In this document: piece by piece, positions 13,707 to 26,200 of the stretch
Layout of the letters: each line of letters starts with the position of its first letter
Position numbering within the stretch: position 1 is the first letter of the stretch
DNA from: Pterobdella sp. o SKG-2022
Taxonomy: Eukaryota; Annelida; Clitellata; Hirudinida; Piscicolidae
Reading direction: 5' to 3'
NCBI GenBank assembly: GCA_964035795.1
Contig: OZ038323.1
Coordinates: 11,012,109 to 11,076,108, forward strand
DNA length: 64,000 nucleotides
Program-made: the position numbers and the translations under genes
Notes under the pieces: generated by a model
Told to the model about the DNA's origin: nothing
What the model saw: only the letters and a program-made list of their open reading frames with translations
Database searches by the model: none

Positions 13707-15198
13707 TCAAAAGATGTAAACAGCAATGGAAAAGAGGTATCCAATGGTGTGGAACAAAGTCCATCTTGCCAGACCAGGTGCTAAGGAGCCTTTGATTTGC
13801 TTAATGTGTGTCAAAGTTGCGTTTTCTAAGTCAGGTACCCATGGGTTCGGATTTGGATGTTTAGTGCCTATAACTTCTATTTCAACAATACTTACTGCAT
13901 CAGAATGTATAATAGCGATAAATTGCTTTTTTTCCGTTTGACATTTGGTTATGGTGTATTTGTAACCGTGCATGTTTGCCGGCAATTCACGATGACTATC
14001 TGAAAAATGATTACATGTTTCAGTTATAAGAGTCTTCAAGGGTTTCTCCAACAAGATGTTGTCCGTGAGTAACACCTGTAACTGCTCATCCAGAGATTTC
14101 TCTGCAAAAAGTATGTAAATTCGAAAAAAAATAAATCATAAAAACAACTTTCTTCATATTGAGTTTAATTAAAAATAAGTCATTAACTGAGGGTGGCATA
14201 TAAGTGGATCTTTTCGATTTCCACAAGGTCTACCAGGTCTATCACGAAGTAGCCTGGCTTTTCTATTGAGACCACTGCATCCATTTTACAATCCACCAAC
14301 TTACTCAATGTGTTTTGGTCTACAGATTTTGTGTCGTTCCCATATATATTTTTACCGTAAGCTAAGTTATCTCTACATTCATCATCAGGTGAAAAGTCCT
14401 TTGAGACCTGGGTGGTTTGTCTCGAGTCAGGTAGCCATGGATGCGGGTTTGGATGTTTAGTGCCTGTAATTCTAATTTCTACAATACCAACAGCATCAGT
14501 ATGTTTAAAGGTGAGAAATTGCATTTTTTTTGTTCGGCACTTGGTTATGATGTAACAGTGGTCGTACCCGCTTTCTGTTAGTTTCCGATTTTCAACAATA
14601 TACCTCTCACATTCTTCAGCTAAAATGGTATCCTCGGATTTATTGAGTAAGATGGTTTCCGTTAGAAACACAAATAATTGCTCGGTAATGGGTGTTTTTT
14701 CTGCAAAAATTATGAATTTTAATATGATGTAAAATAGTATTTGTGAAACACTAGCTAAAAATTTAAATTAGCAGACACTTTGCGAAACAGCTGCTAATTG
14801 TTTGCTCAACGGGAGATCGAACCTGGTAACCTTAGACAATTAGTCTAATGCTCTACCATCTGAACAATACTGGTTGAAAGTCAAAAATATACATCATGAA
14901 AACAACTTTCTTCATATTGAGTTTAATTAAAGATAAGTGATTAACTGAGGGTGGCATATAAGTGGATCTTTTCGATTTCCACAAGGTCTACCAGGTCTAT
15001 CACGAAGTAGCCTGGCTTTTCTATTGAGACAACTGCATCCATTTTACAATCCACCAACTTACTCAATGTGTTTTGGTTTACAGATTTTGTGTCGTTTCCA
15101 TATATATTTTTACCGTAAGCTAAGTTATCTTTACAGTTTTTACAAACAACTGAACTCGCGGTTGAAAAAATTACATAGAAAAACAGAAAAGATAACAT
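13707..15198 (-). CDS. Two-repeat fucolectin-like (F5/8C-type) secreted or membrane-anchored protein
   Basis: Three exons (15198-14946, 14700-14188, 14101-13707) join in phase to 386 residues; an upstream ATG at 15,225 is the alternative start. A signal peptide (MLSFLFFYVIFSTASSVVC) precedes two repeats. Each repeat has a first half NLAYGKNIYGN...LVDC...PGYFVIDLVDLVEIEKIHLYATL, and a second half ending with a C...ITKC...DAVGIVEIRITGTKHPNP pattern. The N-A-GK start, LVD, aromatic-VDL and final VEI-x-V-x-G motifs resemble the eel-fucolectin/tachylectin-4/pentraxin galactose-binding fold. The first halves of the two repeats are nearly identical, whereas the second halves are diverged. The last 20 or so residues (GLARWTLFHTIGYLFSIAVY) are hydrophobic, suggesting a GPI signal or membrane anchor. 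Carbohydrate specificity cannot be inferred; the family call is moderate. Confidence 0.72.
14770..14875 (-). repeat. tRNA-derived SINE head, truncated copy in a fucolectin intron
   Basis: Read on the minus strand this has an A-box-like TTCAGATGGTAGAGC, an anticodon-arm hairpin TTAGA-CTAATTG-TCTAA (loop in the AAT register) and a B box GGTTCGATCTC. The T stem pairs poorly and flanking acceptor bases do not match, so it is a tRNA-like relic rather than a working tRNA gene. The same head occurs at 32,190-32,276 with a SINE tail, which supports a dispersed SINE family. Confidence 0.65.
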
Positions 15199-15225
15199 TG
15201 CTTGTTTTTTTGAATCCCGAAACAA

Positions 15226-16215
15226 ACATGAAATTCCGAATTTAAGATTATTACGTTACGAAGATGCATAGAACAACGAATATTTTGATGCATTTTTGAA
15301 GTTTTAAAATATAAACTTCCAATTTTCTTTTTCACTGAAATGGATCGAATCATTATTATTAAATTATTTTGTAAAAAATTAAATTGAACATTTTTATCTG
15401 CGTTTTTACAACTTTACAATTTGAAGTTTATTTCTTGAAGTTTGGCTTCAATCCTATATATTTGTTTAAGCTTTATTCAATGTTCAATCAGTTCAAGTGC
15501 CAGAAGTGTACTCTTGAAGATTTTGAGTTCGTTTCAACTAATTAGGTAATTCTATAAAGAATTTTATTAACTAAGTCATAAACCACTAATTTAATTTTCT
15601 ATTTACCGATTCCAATTGTTTTGCTAATTAGAGACCAATAATTTTGAGTTTCAGTTCAGCTCGGTTTTTGGGATAATTCATCCAATGGTGAGTGGATAGC
15701 TTATAAAGATTATTTTTCAAATTATCATGCAATCTACTTTTGCAGGTATTAATGTTTCGATTGAGAGTTCTTTGGTCTTTCCACAATGAAGTTTCACAAG
15801 ATTCATTTGGATAAATTTCAATTTCTAAATGTTAGTTCAATGTTTCATTGAGTTTTTATTTATTTATCCTATGTTTCGAACTAAATATTATATAATTTTC
15901 ACTATTTGCTTTTTCAAAAAAAGCAAATAGCTTTATTTCATTGCATAAATTCTTTTATGCATTTGTATTAAACTGCACCAAACTTTTTGTTTCTTTTAAA
16001 TGTAAACCTTTGTCTATACTAGTTACTGTGAAATAATGCAATATGAAAAAAATTCAACATCTTTTCACCTATTTTACTCAAGTGTTTAAACAAAATGATG
16101 TTTCTACCATATATTTCCATCTTTTAATTTATTAATTAAAAGAAAAGTTTCACACAAAACTTATAACGCTCATTTTTGTCATGGTATGACTTCATCTTTA
16201 TAACAAAGTGAGACA
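15226..16215. other. Non-coding spacer
   Basis: AT-rich sequence between the fucolectin-like gene and the FReD fragment. No exon-like segment or RNA gene was recognised. Confidence 0.5.
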
Positions 16216-16375
16216 CCACTTGGCTGATGGAGTGAAATGTAAGAGATGGAAGGGGTACAGATAGTCACTCAAGTCAGTGGGAATGATGGTTGCACCTTAT
16301 GACCCATGAACTCCTTCATTTGAGAGCAACATTGTTTGGCTGTTCTTGAAACGTTTTCTAAATATAATAATTTAA
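16216..16375 (+). pseudogene. Truncated duplicate of the FReD gene 3' end
   Basis: This segment repeats the last coding bases, stop codon and 3' UTR of the FReD gene (compare 13,240-13,400). It conceptually reads ADGVKCKRWKGYR, then an in-frame stop where the parent has Tyr-Ser, then [14 protein letters not shown] and the original stop. The duplicated similarity continues through the 3' UTR phrase ATTTGAGAGCAACATT. No 5' exons are present nearby, so it is a non-functional fragment. The shared 3' UTR and lack of a poly(A) tract favour a segmental DNA duplication over retrotransposition. Confidence 0.85.
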
Positions 16376-16789
16376 GAACATTTCATTTATTATAGGAGTA
16401 TAAAACTATCATAATTTAAAGACGTTAATGATAAAAATTGAATTCAGCTTTCCGCAGATGATACTTACAAAAAGCATTAATAAATACAAACCAACTGGAT
16501 TCTGAATGGTAAATGTTACTCTTGTAATCGCTCAAGCTCAACATGAAATTTTCATTGTTTTAAACACTCAATGACAATTTAAAAGAAAAGCCTTATGATC
16601 AACTTGCAATTTAGTTAAGTGGTTACAAAAACATCGCTCAGTTCAAACAATAAACTTAACACCTAAAATCATTAACAAGTTTGATGAAAAATCCTTAAAA
16701 GCAACAATTGATGAATGTTGCAAGGACGGCTACAAATTGTTTCTGAGCAACTGCATTTCATATGCTTAAGTTTGTCTCCATGTTCTGCA

Positions 16790-17010
16790 GTCCCATTACT
16801 CACTCCAGAAACTTTGAAAATCCCTCATCAGGGTTATTATTAAGTGTTTTCGGATTCTGTTTGTTCGATGGCAATTCTTCAACTCCTTGAAAAATAAAGT
16901 TAACCAGTGTAGTGTTAAAATTGAATAAGAGTCGACTGAGAACAGAATCAGTGACTGCATATAAATCTAATACTGAGCTAAATATAGCGCCTATCAAACA
17001 CAAAAGAGCG
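16790..17010 (-). other. Short ORF downstream of the helicase-La gene, unassigned
   Basis: A minus-strand open stretch ends VEELPSNKQNPKTLNNN...EGFSKFLE. It could be a further 3' exon of the helicase-La gene if the last exon does not terminate at 17,273, or simply chance. No family resemblance. Confidence 0.2.
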
Positions 17011-17272
17011 AGTTAAAAATAGCTTTCAAAACCTAGCAAGATGATTGGTTTGAGATTCTTTCTAGGAAGCTGGTGAACTCTCAAGTAAATGAAGTAATAC
17101 AGGGCCTCTGTTACTGCCTTGTCACTGGAGGGTCGCAATGACAAGATGATGACACTGCTTCTAATACTACTACTACTATTAGTACAACTACTACTATTAC
17201 TACTACTGCCACAACTATTACTATTACTACCACTACTACTAGTAATAAATTTTTAATAAAATTTATAAAAAA

Positions 17273-20200
17273 TTACTTATAAAAAACTGCGATTTTAGTT
17301 TCAGGATCAGAAAGAAGGTCGGAATGATCAGAGGCTGGTGATTGGTCGATCCTTTTTCTGTTTAGTATGGTGCTCTTTGCTGCGTAAGATGATGATCGGA
17401 AAACTATCATGCAGCACTGGTCCTCCTTGCACAACATCATTATCGTGATCATTCCATCAATTGATAAAAATGTTGATGTAGATTTGATGTTTATCGATAT
17501 ACAGATGATACAATACAATTACAAATAAGATTGAAGTGGCATTAACTTCAGGAGTATCTAGGCCACATAATTAGTATACAAAAAAATAAAATAAATATTC
17601 GAAAAAAATAATATTCATTTGCCAAAAGATCTCAAACACCCACTAATGTTAATTAATGGTAATGAGAATGAAATTTTGAAATAATGAAGATTTTATCATG
17701 CTCCGTGAGTGTTAAAATTATTTTTCATTGAAAAAATCAAAAAAATTCACATATAAAACTGATATACCTTCACACCGCCATCCTTGCAATCATACATCAG
17801 ACACACTAAAACAAACAAAAGCAAACAACAAAACTGCACAAACAAAACACCTGATGGTTGCACCGTCTGCATGGAATGTTCGACTCTACATGGATGGTTT
17901 CTCCAAACTGTTCAAACACCTCTCGCACCTCGTCCCCTGTGCCCCTCATGCCGTACTGTCGTGTTTATATACCAAAGATAGTCATCACAACAATAACCAT
18001 AAAATAATGATAAGAATAACCCTAAAATAAAAATAGAAACAACAATAATTATATTGATAACATCAACAAAATGATAAAAATATTAGTATAACTTAGGATA
18101 TAACGTTAGCAACAAGGTCGATTAGTTTATTTTACTAGTATTTTGGTATTTAATAAAATTGACTTAAAAGGCAATGATTCATCTTTTTGAAACACATAAT
18201 AAGGCTAATAACCCACAATTAAGAAAGAACAACTAAAAAAATTTTTTGAATTAAACACTTTTATTAACTGAATAATAATACGAAGCTTTTCGTAAGTTGA
18301 ACTCACATCATCAAGTATAAAAAGTTTTTATACTTGATGATGTGAGTTCAACTTACGAAAAGCTTCGTATTATTGTTCAGTTAATAAAAGTGTTTAATTC
18401 AAATAGTTTTTGTTAATAGGCTAGTTGAGTTAAACTAAAAAATAACAAAAAACAACTGACGCACCACAACCACAGTTTTTGGAGTCATTTTTCTGAACCA
18501 CAATGACAAATCGGGATTGAAAACGTTCTTCCTCTTCACCCTACCTCCCTCCTTGTCAACCTGGGAGAAAGTAAGTATTCAAGCCGAGTAACACACCACT
18601 AACTACCTCTGTTCTCTAGGTGACTTGTTGAGGTTTTACTCATGGGAAAGAAAAGATTATTTATATAAAGATTCTATGAGTATTATGGAAAGTTAATAAA
18701 CTAATTTTATGATTTTATAACTGGATTTATCCCCACTAATCTGAACGCACTTTCACCATACAGATATTTGTACAAAAAACTGATGCAAAACCGCATTTAT
18801 ATAAAAACAAACGCATCTGAAAGTTATAATTAAAGTTAAGCGCTTCAGTTTGTTTACTCGGTCTTATATAAATAAACAATATCAAAACATCAAAATGAAA
18901 AAATCATCATCGAAAATTTTGGCAAAACAACCCAGATAGCCCAACCACCAACCAGCAAGAAATTGCAACGTTCATCCAACACCTTCAGTATCTCCTCCTG
19001 CTCCACTTTCAAACTTCTCATCTTCTTGAAACGCATGATTTCCTCAATTTGAACCCCTTTGATGTTCAAAAACAAAAATGTTTAAAATGGTAATAATAAT
19101 AACGTTAATAATAATGTTAAAAACAACAATAATCAAAATAATGAAGCTAATAATAACAATAATAAAATAATGTTAATCACACACATCCATCTTGATCTGT
19201 GAGGTTGTTGAGGTGGGGGTCTTTAATGAGATTGAAGTCGCCAAAGTAATACTGTGGTGTAGTTGAGAGTTGAAAATAGATAAATTAATAGGGTCATGAT
19301 AAAGGGATTGTCAATGAAAACTATTTAATCATTATTTTTTATTGTTTCAATATGTAATTCATAGACTACTATTTTGATCAGCTAATATAAAAAATCTGCT
19401 ACCTCGAACTGCTTGATTATCTTCTTGCTCAACTGCCTACTGCCCAGTGATATGGCCTGACCTTCATCACTGGCATGTTCTGCACCCCCATGAACAACAG
19501 GTTGTTGGCTTTTTGTTTCAAGTTGGTCTATTTCTTTGGCACCAATAGATTTCATATTTTTACCACTACCTCCACCCCCAATCTTGAATACCTTACCACC
19601 CCCACCACTACTACTACCAACCTTAACCCCATCAAGCTTGAAAATTTTACTGTTATCAGAATTAAAAACCTGAACACAACTCCTCCCACCAGCATCACCA
19701 CCACCCTTGGAATCCTCTGTCCTTGACAACGAAACACCCTTTTTCGTGAAATTTCTGAAATCATAAGTATTAACAGCAGAAACACTTTTGTCATTTGCCA
19801 TTCCAATGCTAAATTTCACATCAGTATCCTCTGTACTAACATCACCCTTTTTCTTATTTCTTTTATTATTATTTTTATCATTATTATTCGTTTCTTCAAG
19901 CTCCTTGCTGGCACAGTGTATTGAAGACTTGCGATTGTTTCCAAGGTCCTCTACAAAACCATCCTTTCCAATAGCACCTACCTTCCTCTCCACATCATCT
20001 GCCCCCACAACCCCACAATTTAGTTTAGTAATTCTTTCTTCAACTGTTTCTTCGTTGTTTCTTGATCTTGTGTAGTCACTATTTATGAATTCATCAACCA
20101 TACCACTCCACTCATCTTTCAAATTTTCCTCATGATTACCAATAAGTTCATCGAGAACATTTTTTGCATGGTTACCTGATAAGCCCCTATGAGTCATTTC

Positions 20201-23200
20201 ATACTTATCCCCACCAGTTTCATCTGTATTCACACCACCCTCAACGGCAACATCGTTATTTTTAGCATAACTACGACCATGTCTACCCACATTATCTCCT
20301 CTACCAATTTCTATTACACCATTCACATTATTCGCATTTGTAGGAGTTCTTAAATCATCCACTCTGATATTACCCTCATTCTCATCATTATCATCCCAGT
20401 CATCAGCGCCTTCAAGCCCACCAACATTACCACCATCTTTTACCATGCCATCCTCACCTTCAGTGAAACTTGTGAATTGACCAGCACCACCAGTTTCTAC
20501 ACCACCCACTTTACCATCAGAATCAAATCGACCAAAGTTTTCATTATTAACCACATCATACATGTTACCCTCACTACTATCACCTTTTTTAACCTTACTC
20601 CCACCATCACCATTTTCAACTTCATCATCACCCCCATTTTGATGTGATTCACAAGGATCAGGCTGATTAGGGGAAACGAGAGAGTTGAAAAAAGCATCAT
20701 CATCATCTTCGTCATCAAGATCAGGCAAACCACAGCCCACATAAGCATCGTTCATCACACAGTACTTGAGCAGTCTCCTCCAATGCACATCTTGACGCAG
20801 CACAAACGGGTTGCCTACCACTATCTGTTCAATATGACATCATTACTTGGAGAACCATAGAGTTATAGCATTAGTTTGAGATTTTAATTTTTTCAAAAAA
20901 CAAATGCCACAAAAAATACAAATATTATACCACACAGCATCCCAACAGACAACACCAAACAACACATGCAACACAGCACATCCCAACAACAACAAACACA
21001 CAGCAACCACGAACAAACCAGGAGAGCATGGGCCCTAGTGATGGCGACGTTGAACCTCTTAGGTTTCGAAAGAAAGCCCATCACAAAGCTCAGGTCATTT
21101 TCCGAGCAACTCTCTGACGACTTGACAGTCGATATAATCACTGCCATCTTTTCTTGCCCCTGGAATTCCTCCACTGAGCCTACCTTCACCTACGCATGTC
21201 ATTTGAGTTGTGGTGTCCATCAGTGATTGGTTGAGTGATAAGTAGATAGATAAATAGATAAGTAGATAAATAAATGAAAGAGTAGATTGATAGACTTGAT
21301 AAGTGGGTAAGTAGGTTGGTGAGAAGCTGAATAGGTAGACAAACCTTGAGGTTCATGCTGCTTATCATGAGAACAATCTTCTGCACCTGTTTCCTGTAAG
21401 GTGTGATGATGCCAATGTCATCAGGACTCAGTGCATATGACTTTTTACTCTCCAATAAGTTCACCAAGTAATCGGCCACCTGCTCAACCAATCAATAAAA
21501 AAAATAATATTAATTAAGCAATTTTTTTGTGCTATAAATATATAGCCTGAAAACTTATAAGGGTTGTCTCTGTGATCACATGAATGCATTGAAACATAGA
21601 CAACACTACTAACAACAAGAACTTCTTGAGGGTTGAAGCTGGACGGCGAATTTCCTTCCCTCAAATCCTCACCCCTCACTCCATGAAACAGCATTGGAAA
21701 CTGATTCTTGTTACCCAACAGATGCCACTTGCTCAAACATTCTATCATCTCCTTGTCTGCCTGCATCAAGTTGGCAGTATCTCAAAGTTGATGCATTTTG
21801 GTGTCTAACACGTATATTTCAGCATCAAAAAAATGAAACGATTAAACTTACAAATCAATGTTTTCATGGTAAAACTCATGCTTATAACACAAGTTGATGT
21901 AGCTTGATAACAGCGAAAAGTACCTTGCTTCTAAGTTCTCCGTGATAAAACATGTTGGAGGACAGAGTGATGATGGCAGGGTGAGAGCGATAGTTGTCAA
22001 TAAGTTTGGTGAGCAAAAGGGGGTTGTATCCCCCATGTTCTGCAAACCTTCAATCATCATCACATACTCATTAAATCGAGTCTTGATGACTAACAATGAT
22101 GAAAAAGAAACAGAGAAAATAGATTAAAAAACAAAAAAAACTCCAACTTGTCCACGTCTCTCTGGTATAGAGGGAACTGGAAGATTCTCTCGAGGAAAGA
22201 GACTCCCAGTCCACACTCATTTGCCTCGGCACAAGAAAGCACAGGTCCCAACTGCTCTGGGTCTCCTGCCAGCACCACCTACAAAGATATCATAATTCTT
22301 ATAGTATCATCAGAAATCTCAGTCTGGGTTTGAACAATGACAAAAACAATATAAATGCAAGGTTTTCTATCTCCAATACCCAAAGCAAACCGATGTCTGT
22401 CCCGATAAAATCAATCAATAAAAATAACAGCAACAAAACACCATTAGCAACCTGTCCATCATCCTCAGCCAGCCCTACGGGAATAATGCATTCGGGCTCA
22501 TGCGCCTGGCCTGCCTCATCTATAAACACGTGTCTGAACTTCATCATTGTCTCTGCACTGCCTGTTGTTGTTATCCGCATTTACATGCTATCGATTTTTT
22601 TTGCAACATCTCAACCTCTCACACCTGAGTCTAAATGTTACCTAATTGACTTTATTGAACTGATTATTATTCACTTTTCGACCCACTTACCAGCTTTTGG
22701 CGCCCAACTGCCTCTGACCTTTTTCCTGTCAAATTCTCTCTTGTTCAGTCGGTACATACCTGCCGCAGTTATACACGTGCAAACGACGATTTTCTGAAAG
22801 CAAAAGGCGCTTATTAAAAAAATGAAGCTGATGCAATAAAATTAAACACTTCAACCATAATCACCAGCATTATCCTCATCAGCATTCTCATCCTCATCAT
22901 CATCATCGTCATCAATGGAAAACAAAGAGGTTGCCATAGAGAGATGATAGCAAAAGCATAATGTAACGAAAGATCCATGCCTATATAGAACTACATAAAG
23001 TTAAGAAGATTTTCTGATTTAAAATTAATATGGGGTAATATAAGAACCTTCGACTGCAGTTGAAAGTCATTTGACATGGAGGCGCTGATGGGAGCCAGGC
23101 TTTCCAGACGACTCTGTGACATATGAATGCGTGTGTACGTTTATGTAGCGCCAAAAAAAGATTAAAAGAAAAGAAAATAAGCAAAAAGACTTCAAACAAC

Positions 23201-26200
23201 TCGCACCTCATCACTGCGGGAAAAAGCATACAGTCTGACGATGGAGTTCTTGGATATCATGCCACTCTTGTACAGCCTCTCAGCCAGCAGATCTGTGGCA
23301 CTGTTCGAGGGGGCACACACCAAGATGGGCACTCCTCCTCGCCACATCGTCTGCAGAATGGCTTCCACCATTGTCACTGTTTTGCCTGTTTGGTGGTTGT
23401 TTGGTATTCTTTTGTTACAGTGTTGTGACATGGATTCTTATAGCAACAATTTTAGTACAAATTAACCATAAAACTTGATTTAATTTCAGCTTGAATAAAC
23501 GTACGTTCAAAATCATAATTAAGTTCAACTTTAAAAAAAACAAAAAACCGGAAAAAATTATAATTAAAATAGGAAAGATGAGACTAGAGAAAGTGACGAA
23601 TCCCACAGCTATAACAGCTGTGAGACGCACCGGTGCCTGGAGGTCCATAAATGATGTAGGGCAGGGGTCGGGCCCGGGCGTGTAACACCCTGGCAACAGC
23701 CAGCCTTTGTCGCCGGTTCAAGGAGGGGTTGATGAAGTTGATGGTTTGCAAGTATTTTTCATTTGTGGTGCATGTTTTCATATCAAATTGCGGCTTTCTC
23801 ATCTCTATGTATTTCGGGAAAAGCACTAAAAATGTTTTTATTGAAATTTATTTGTAATAATAAAAATATCATCAAAATGAGTTCTAAGGTCACTGCACAC
23901 CCAAATACCCCCCCATCACAACAATTCTTCCCACAAAACTGATATATACATATAAACTAAGATTAAGAGGCATATAACAAGGATGCCACCAGCATGAACA
24001 AACCTTGATGTTTGGTCAGAGGCACTGTCACAACTGCCAGATGACACCTTCTCATAACTCCTCTTGTGTTTCAATGGGGATTATATAATGAGGAATTATG
24101 AAGAAGGAGCTTTATATAATGAGTAAATTGTTGATTTTCATTGGTCAACATTTCTCCCATTCCATGGGTCTCTATCATACATCATTATATAACGCCCTCT
24201 TACGTGGGACTTCTGTGTAAAATATAGGTCACACCATGTTATATTGAATTACTACTGTGCATGAATGGAGAATATTGTCATATGGTATAATTAGCGAAGC
24301 GTCAGATCAAAAGTGGATTGATGATTATTGTTAAGAAGATGGAACCTGTTTAAGGTGAATGAGACCTGGTAGGTGAGGTTTTCTAGAAACTTCTGGTGGA
24401 ACTCTGATGAAAATAACAAATACACCCCTTCTAAACATACCTGCAACACGAAAATGTACTACAAGTTAATTATGAATTATGTGAACATTTGCACATCTCA
24501 AAGTCAGTACTTTTTCACGTATTATATCACTCAGCAATGAAAAACTTAAGAATAACAAGATCTGAAATATTGTTAAGCATCTTTATTTACCTATTCATCC
24601 ACCTATCCATTTATATACCTATCTCACTATCCATCAATTTATCTATCTCTCTACCTAACTATCTAACCCCGCTCTTCCCTCCCTCACAGACCTCCTGAAC
24701 ACTTCCTTCATAAACAGGCCTATGGGAGAAACCGCCATCGCTACAAGACTCTTCCACCACACGCACGATGTCTCCCAGAATGATGGAAGGACGGCCTTCT
24801 GCTAGACCTGGCACCTTCAGAAATAAGTATTTATCTTTCTTTTTCATTGTCACCTGTGTGTGTTTGAAAAAAGCATGTAAAATTTTTATCAAAAAACAAA
24901 ATTTGTATTGATGAACAAACAACAAAAAAAAAGAAAAATTCAAAGTGAATCAGTAGGAGACAACAAAAACGACGACAAGGATGCAAACTAACAGAAGACA
25001 TGTTGTAGCTACGAAGACTGAGTGTTTGTGAGAGCTCCTCGAGGTGCAGTAGTGCTTGAAATCGTGCCTTGTAAGTGTTTATATTCAGCCCCTGTGAGGT
25101 GGATCATGACCTTTATAGCAGAAGGCTACGCATAAGTCTTGCATCTCCAACTCACTTAACTGATAACACTATAATTATAATAATGACAAGACACCAAAAT
25201 AAATTACACCAATGTGCATTTACCAACCAATATACCAATGTATATAAAAATAATTGAAGGTTTAAACTTTTTGTAAACATGGGATGAGACTGGTGTCATA
25301 ACAACCTTCATCCACCACTCGGATGAGACTCGGGGGTATGGTGTAATGGGGCATGCGAATGTGGGGGGCCCTACCCACGGGTATCTTGTTTCCTTCCTCC
25401 TTAGCGCTGTGATTATTTTAATGGATATATTAATACCATAATAAAAAACCAAGTTTGTTTTCCATCATAATGAGAAAGGTTAGAAATAATTTATTGAAGA
25501 ATATGGTAATCATGGACTATTGTGGCCTAAAAACTCTTGAAGCTTGTGCCACTTTAATCATATTTTTAATTTTACAGCTAATAAAAATTGTAATGAAAAT
25601 TTAATTTTTGAATTATGACGTCATTTATATAGCTTTATGGATGCTAACAAGATGTACCAAAAATTTGAATGATCGGTGGTGTGAGTGACTGCTTGAGCTA
25701 TCAATATGTTTTTAGCGGTAAAAAAAACCAGAAAGACATATAGAATGGAATAAACATTTAAAAACTATAAACTCAATCTACACTCAGTACTGAATAATAA
25801 AAATCATACTTGTAATAACTGTATTTAGGAGCTGGAAGCAAGACCTTGTCTTCACTATTATACATCATATAATCCCGCCCACAATCATTCTTATTGGTTG
25901 AGTCTTGAGCCAATAACAAGCTCGTATCTCTCACCACTTCCACAACCAACTCCCGACCAATTTTGAAGTTTTCAAACTGGAAAATAATGAATTGAGAATC
26001 CCTCCCAATGTACCTGTAGAAGTTATCGGTTGTATGATTTTGTATTATCAATCTATTTAGGGGAGTGGCACATAGTTATTTTATTGATATCTTAATAACA
26101 AAATGGTGATGTGCAATGAATTTTACGTAATAAATGTATAACCAAATGCTATATGTGATGCAAATTTTAACGTTAAGTTCAAATTATTAGTGGTAATATG

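Noticed and set aside
14770..14875. Functional tRNA-Ile(AAT) gene
   Set aside because: The anticodon arm is good, but T-stem and acceptor pairing fail, and a related copy has a SINE tail.
19475..20748. Frames antisense or alternative to the helicase-La linker
   Set aside because: Low-complexity shadows; the frame joining helicase and La motif is the only one with conserved ends.
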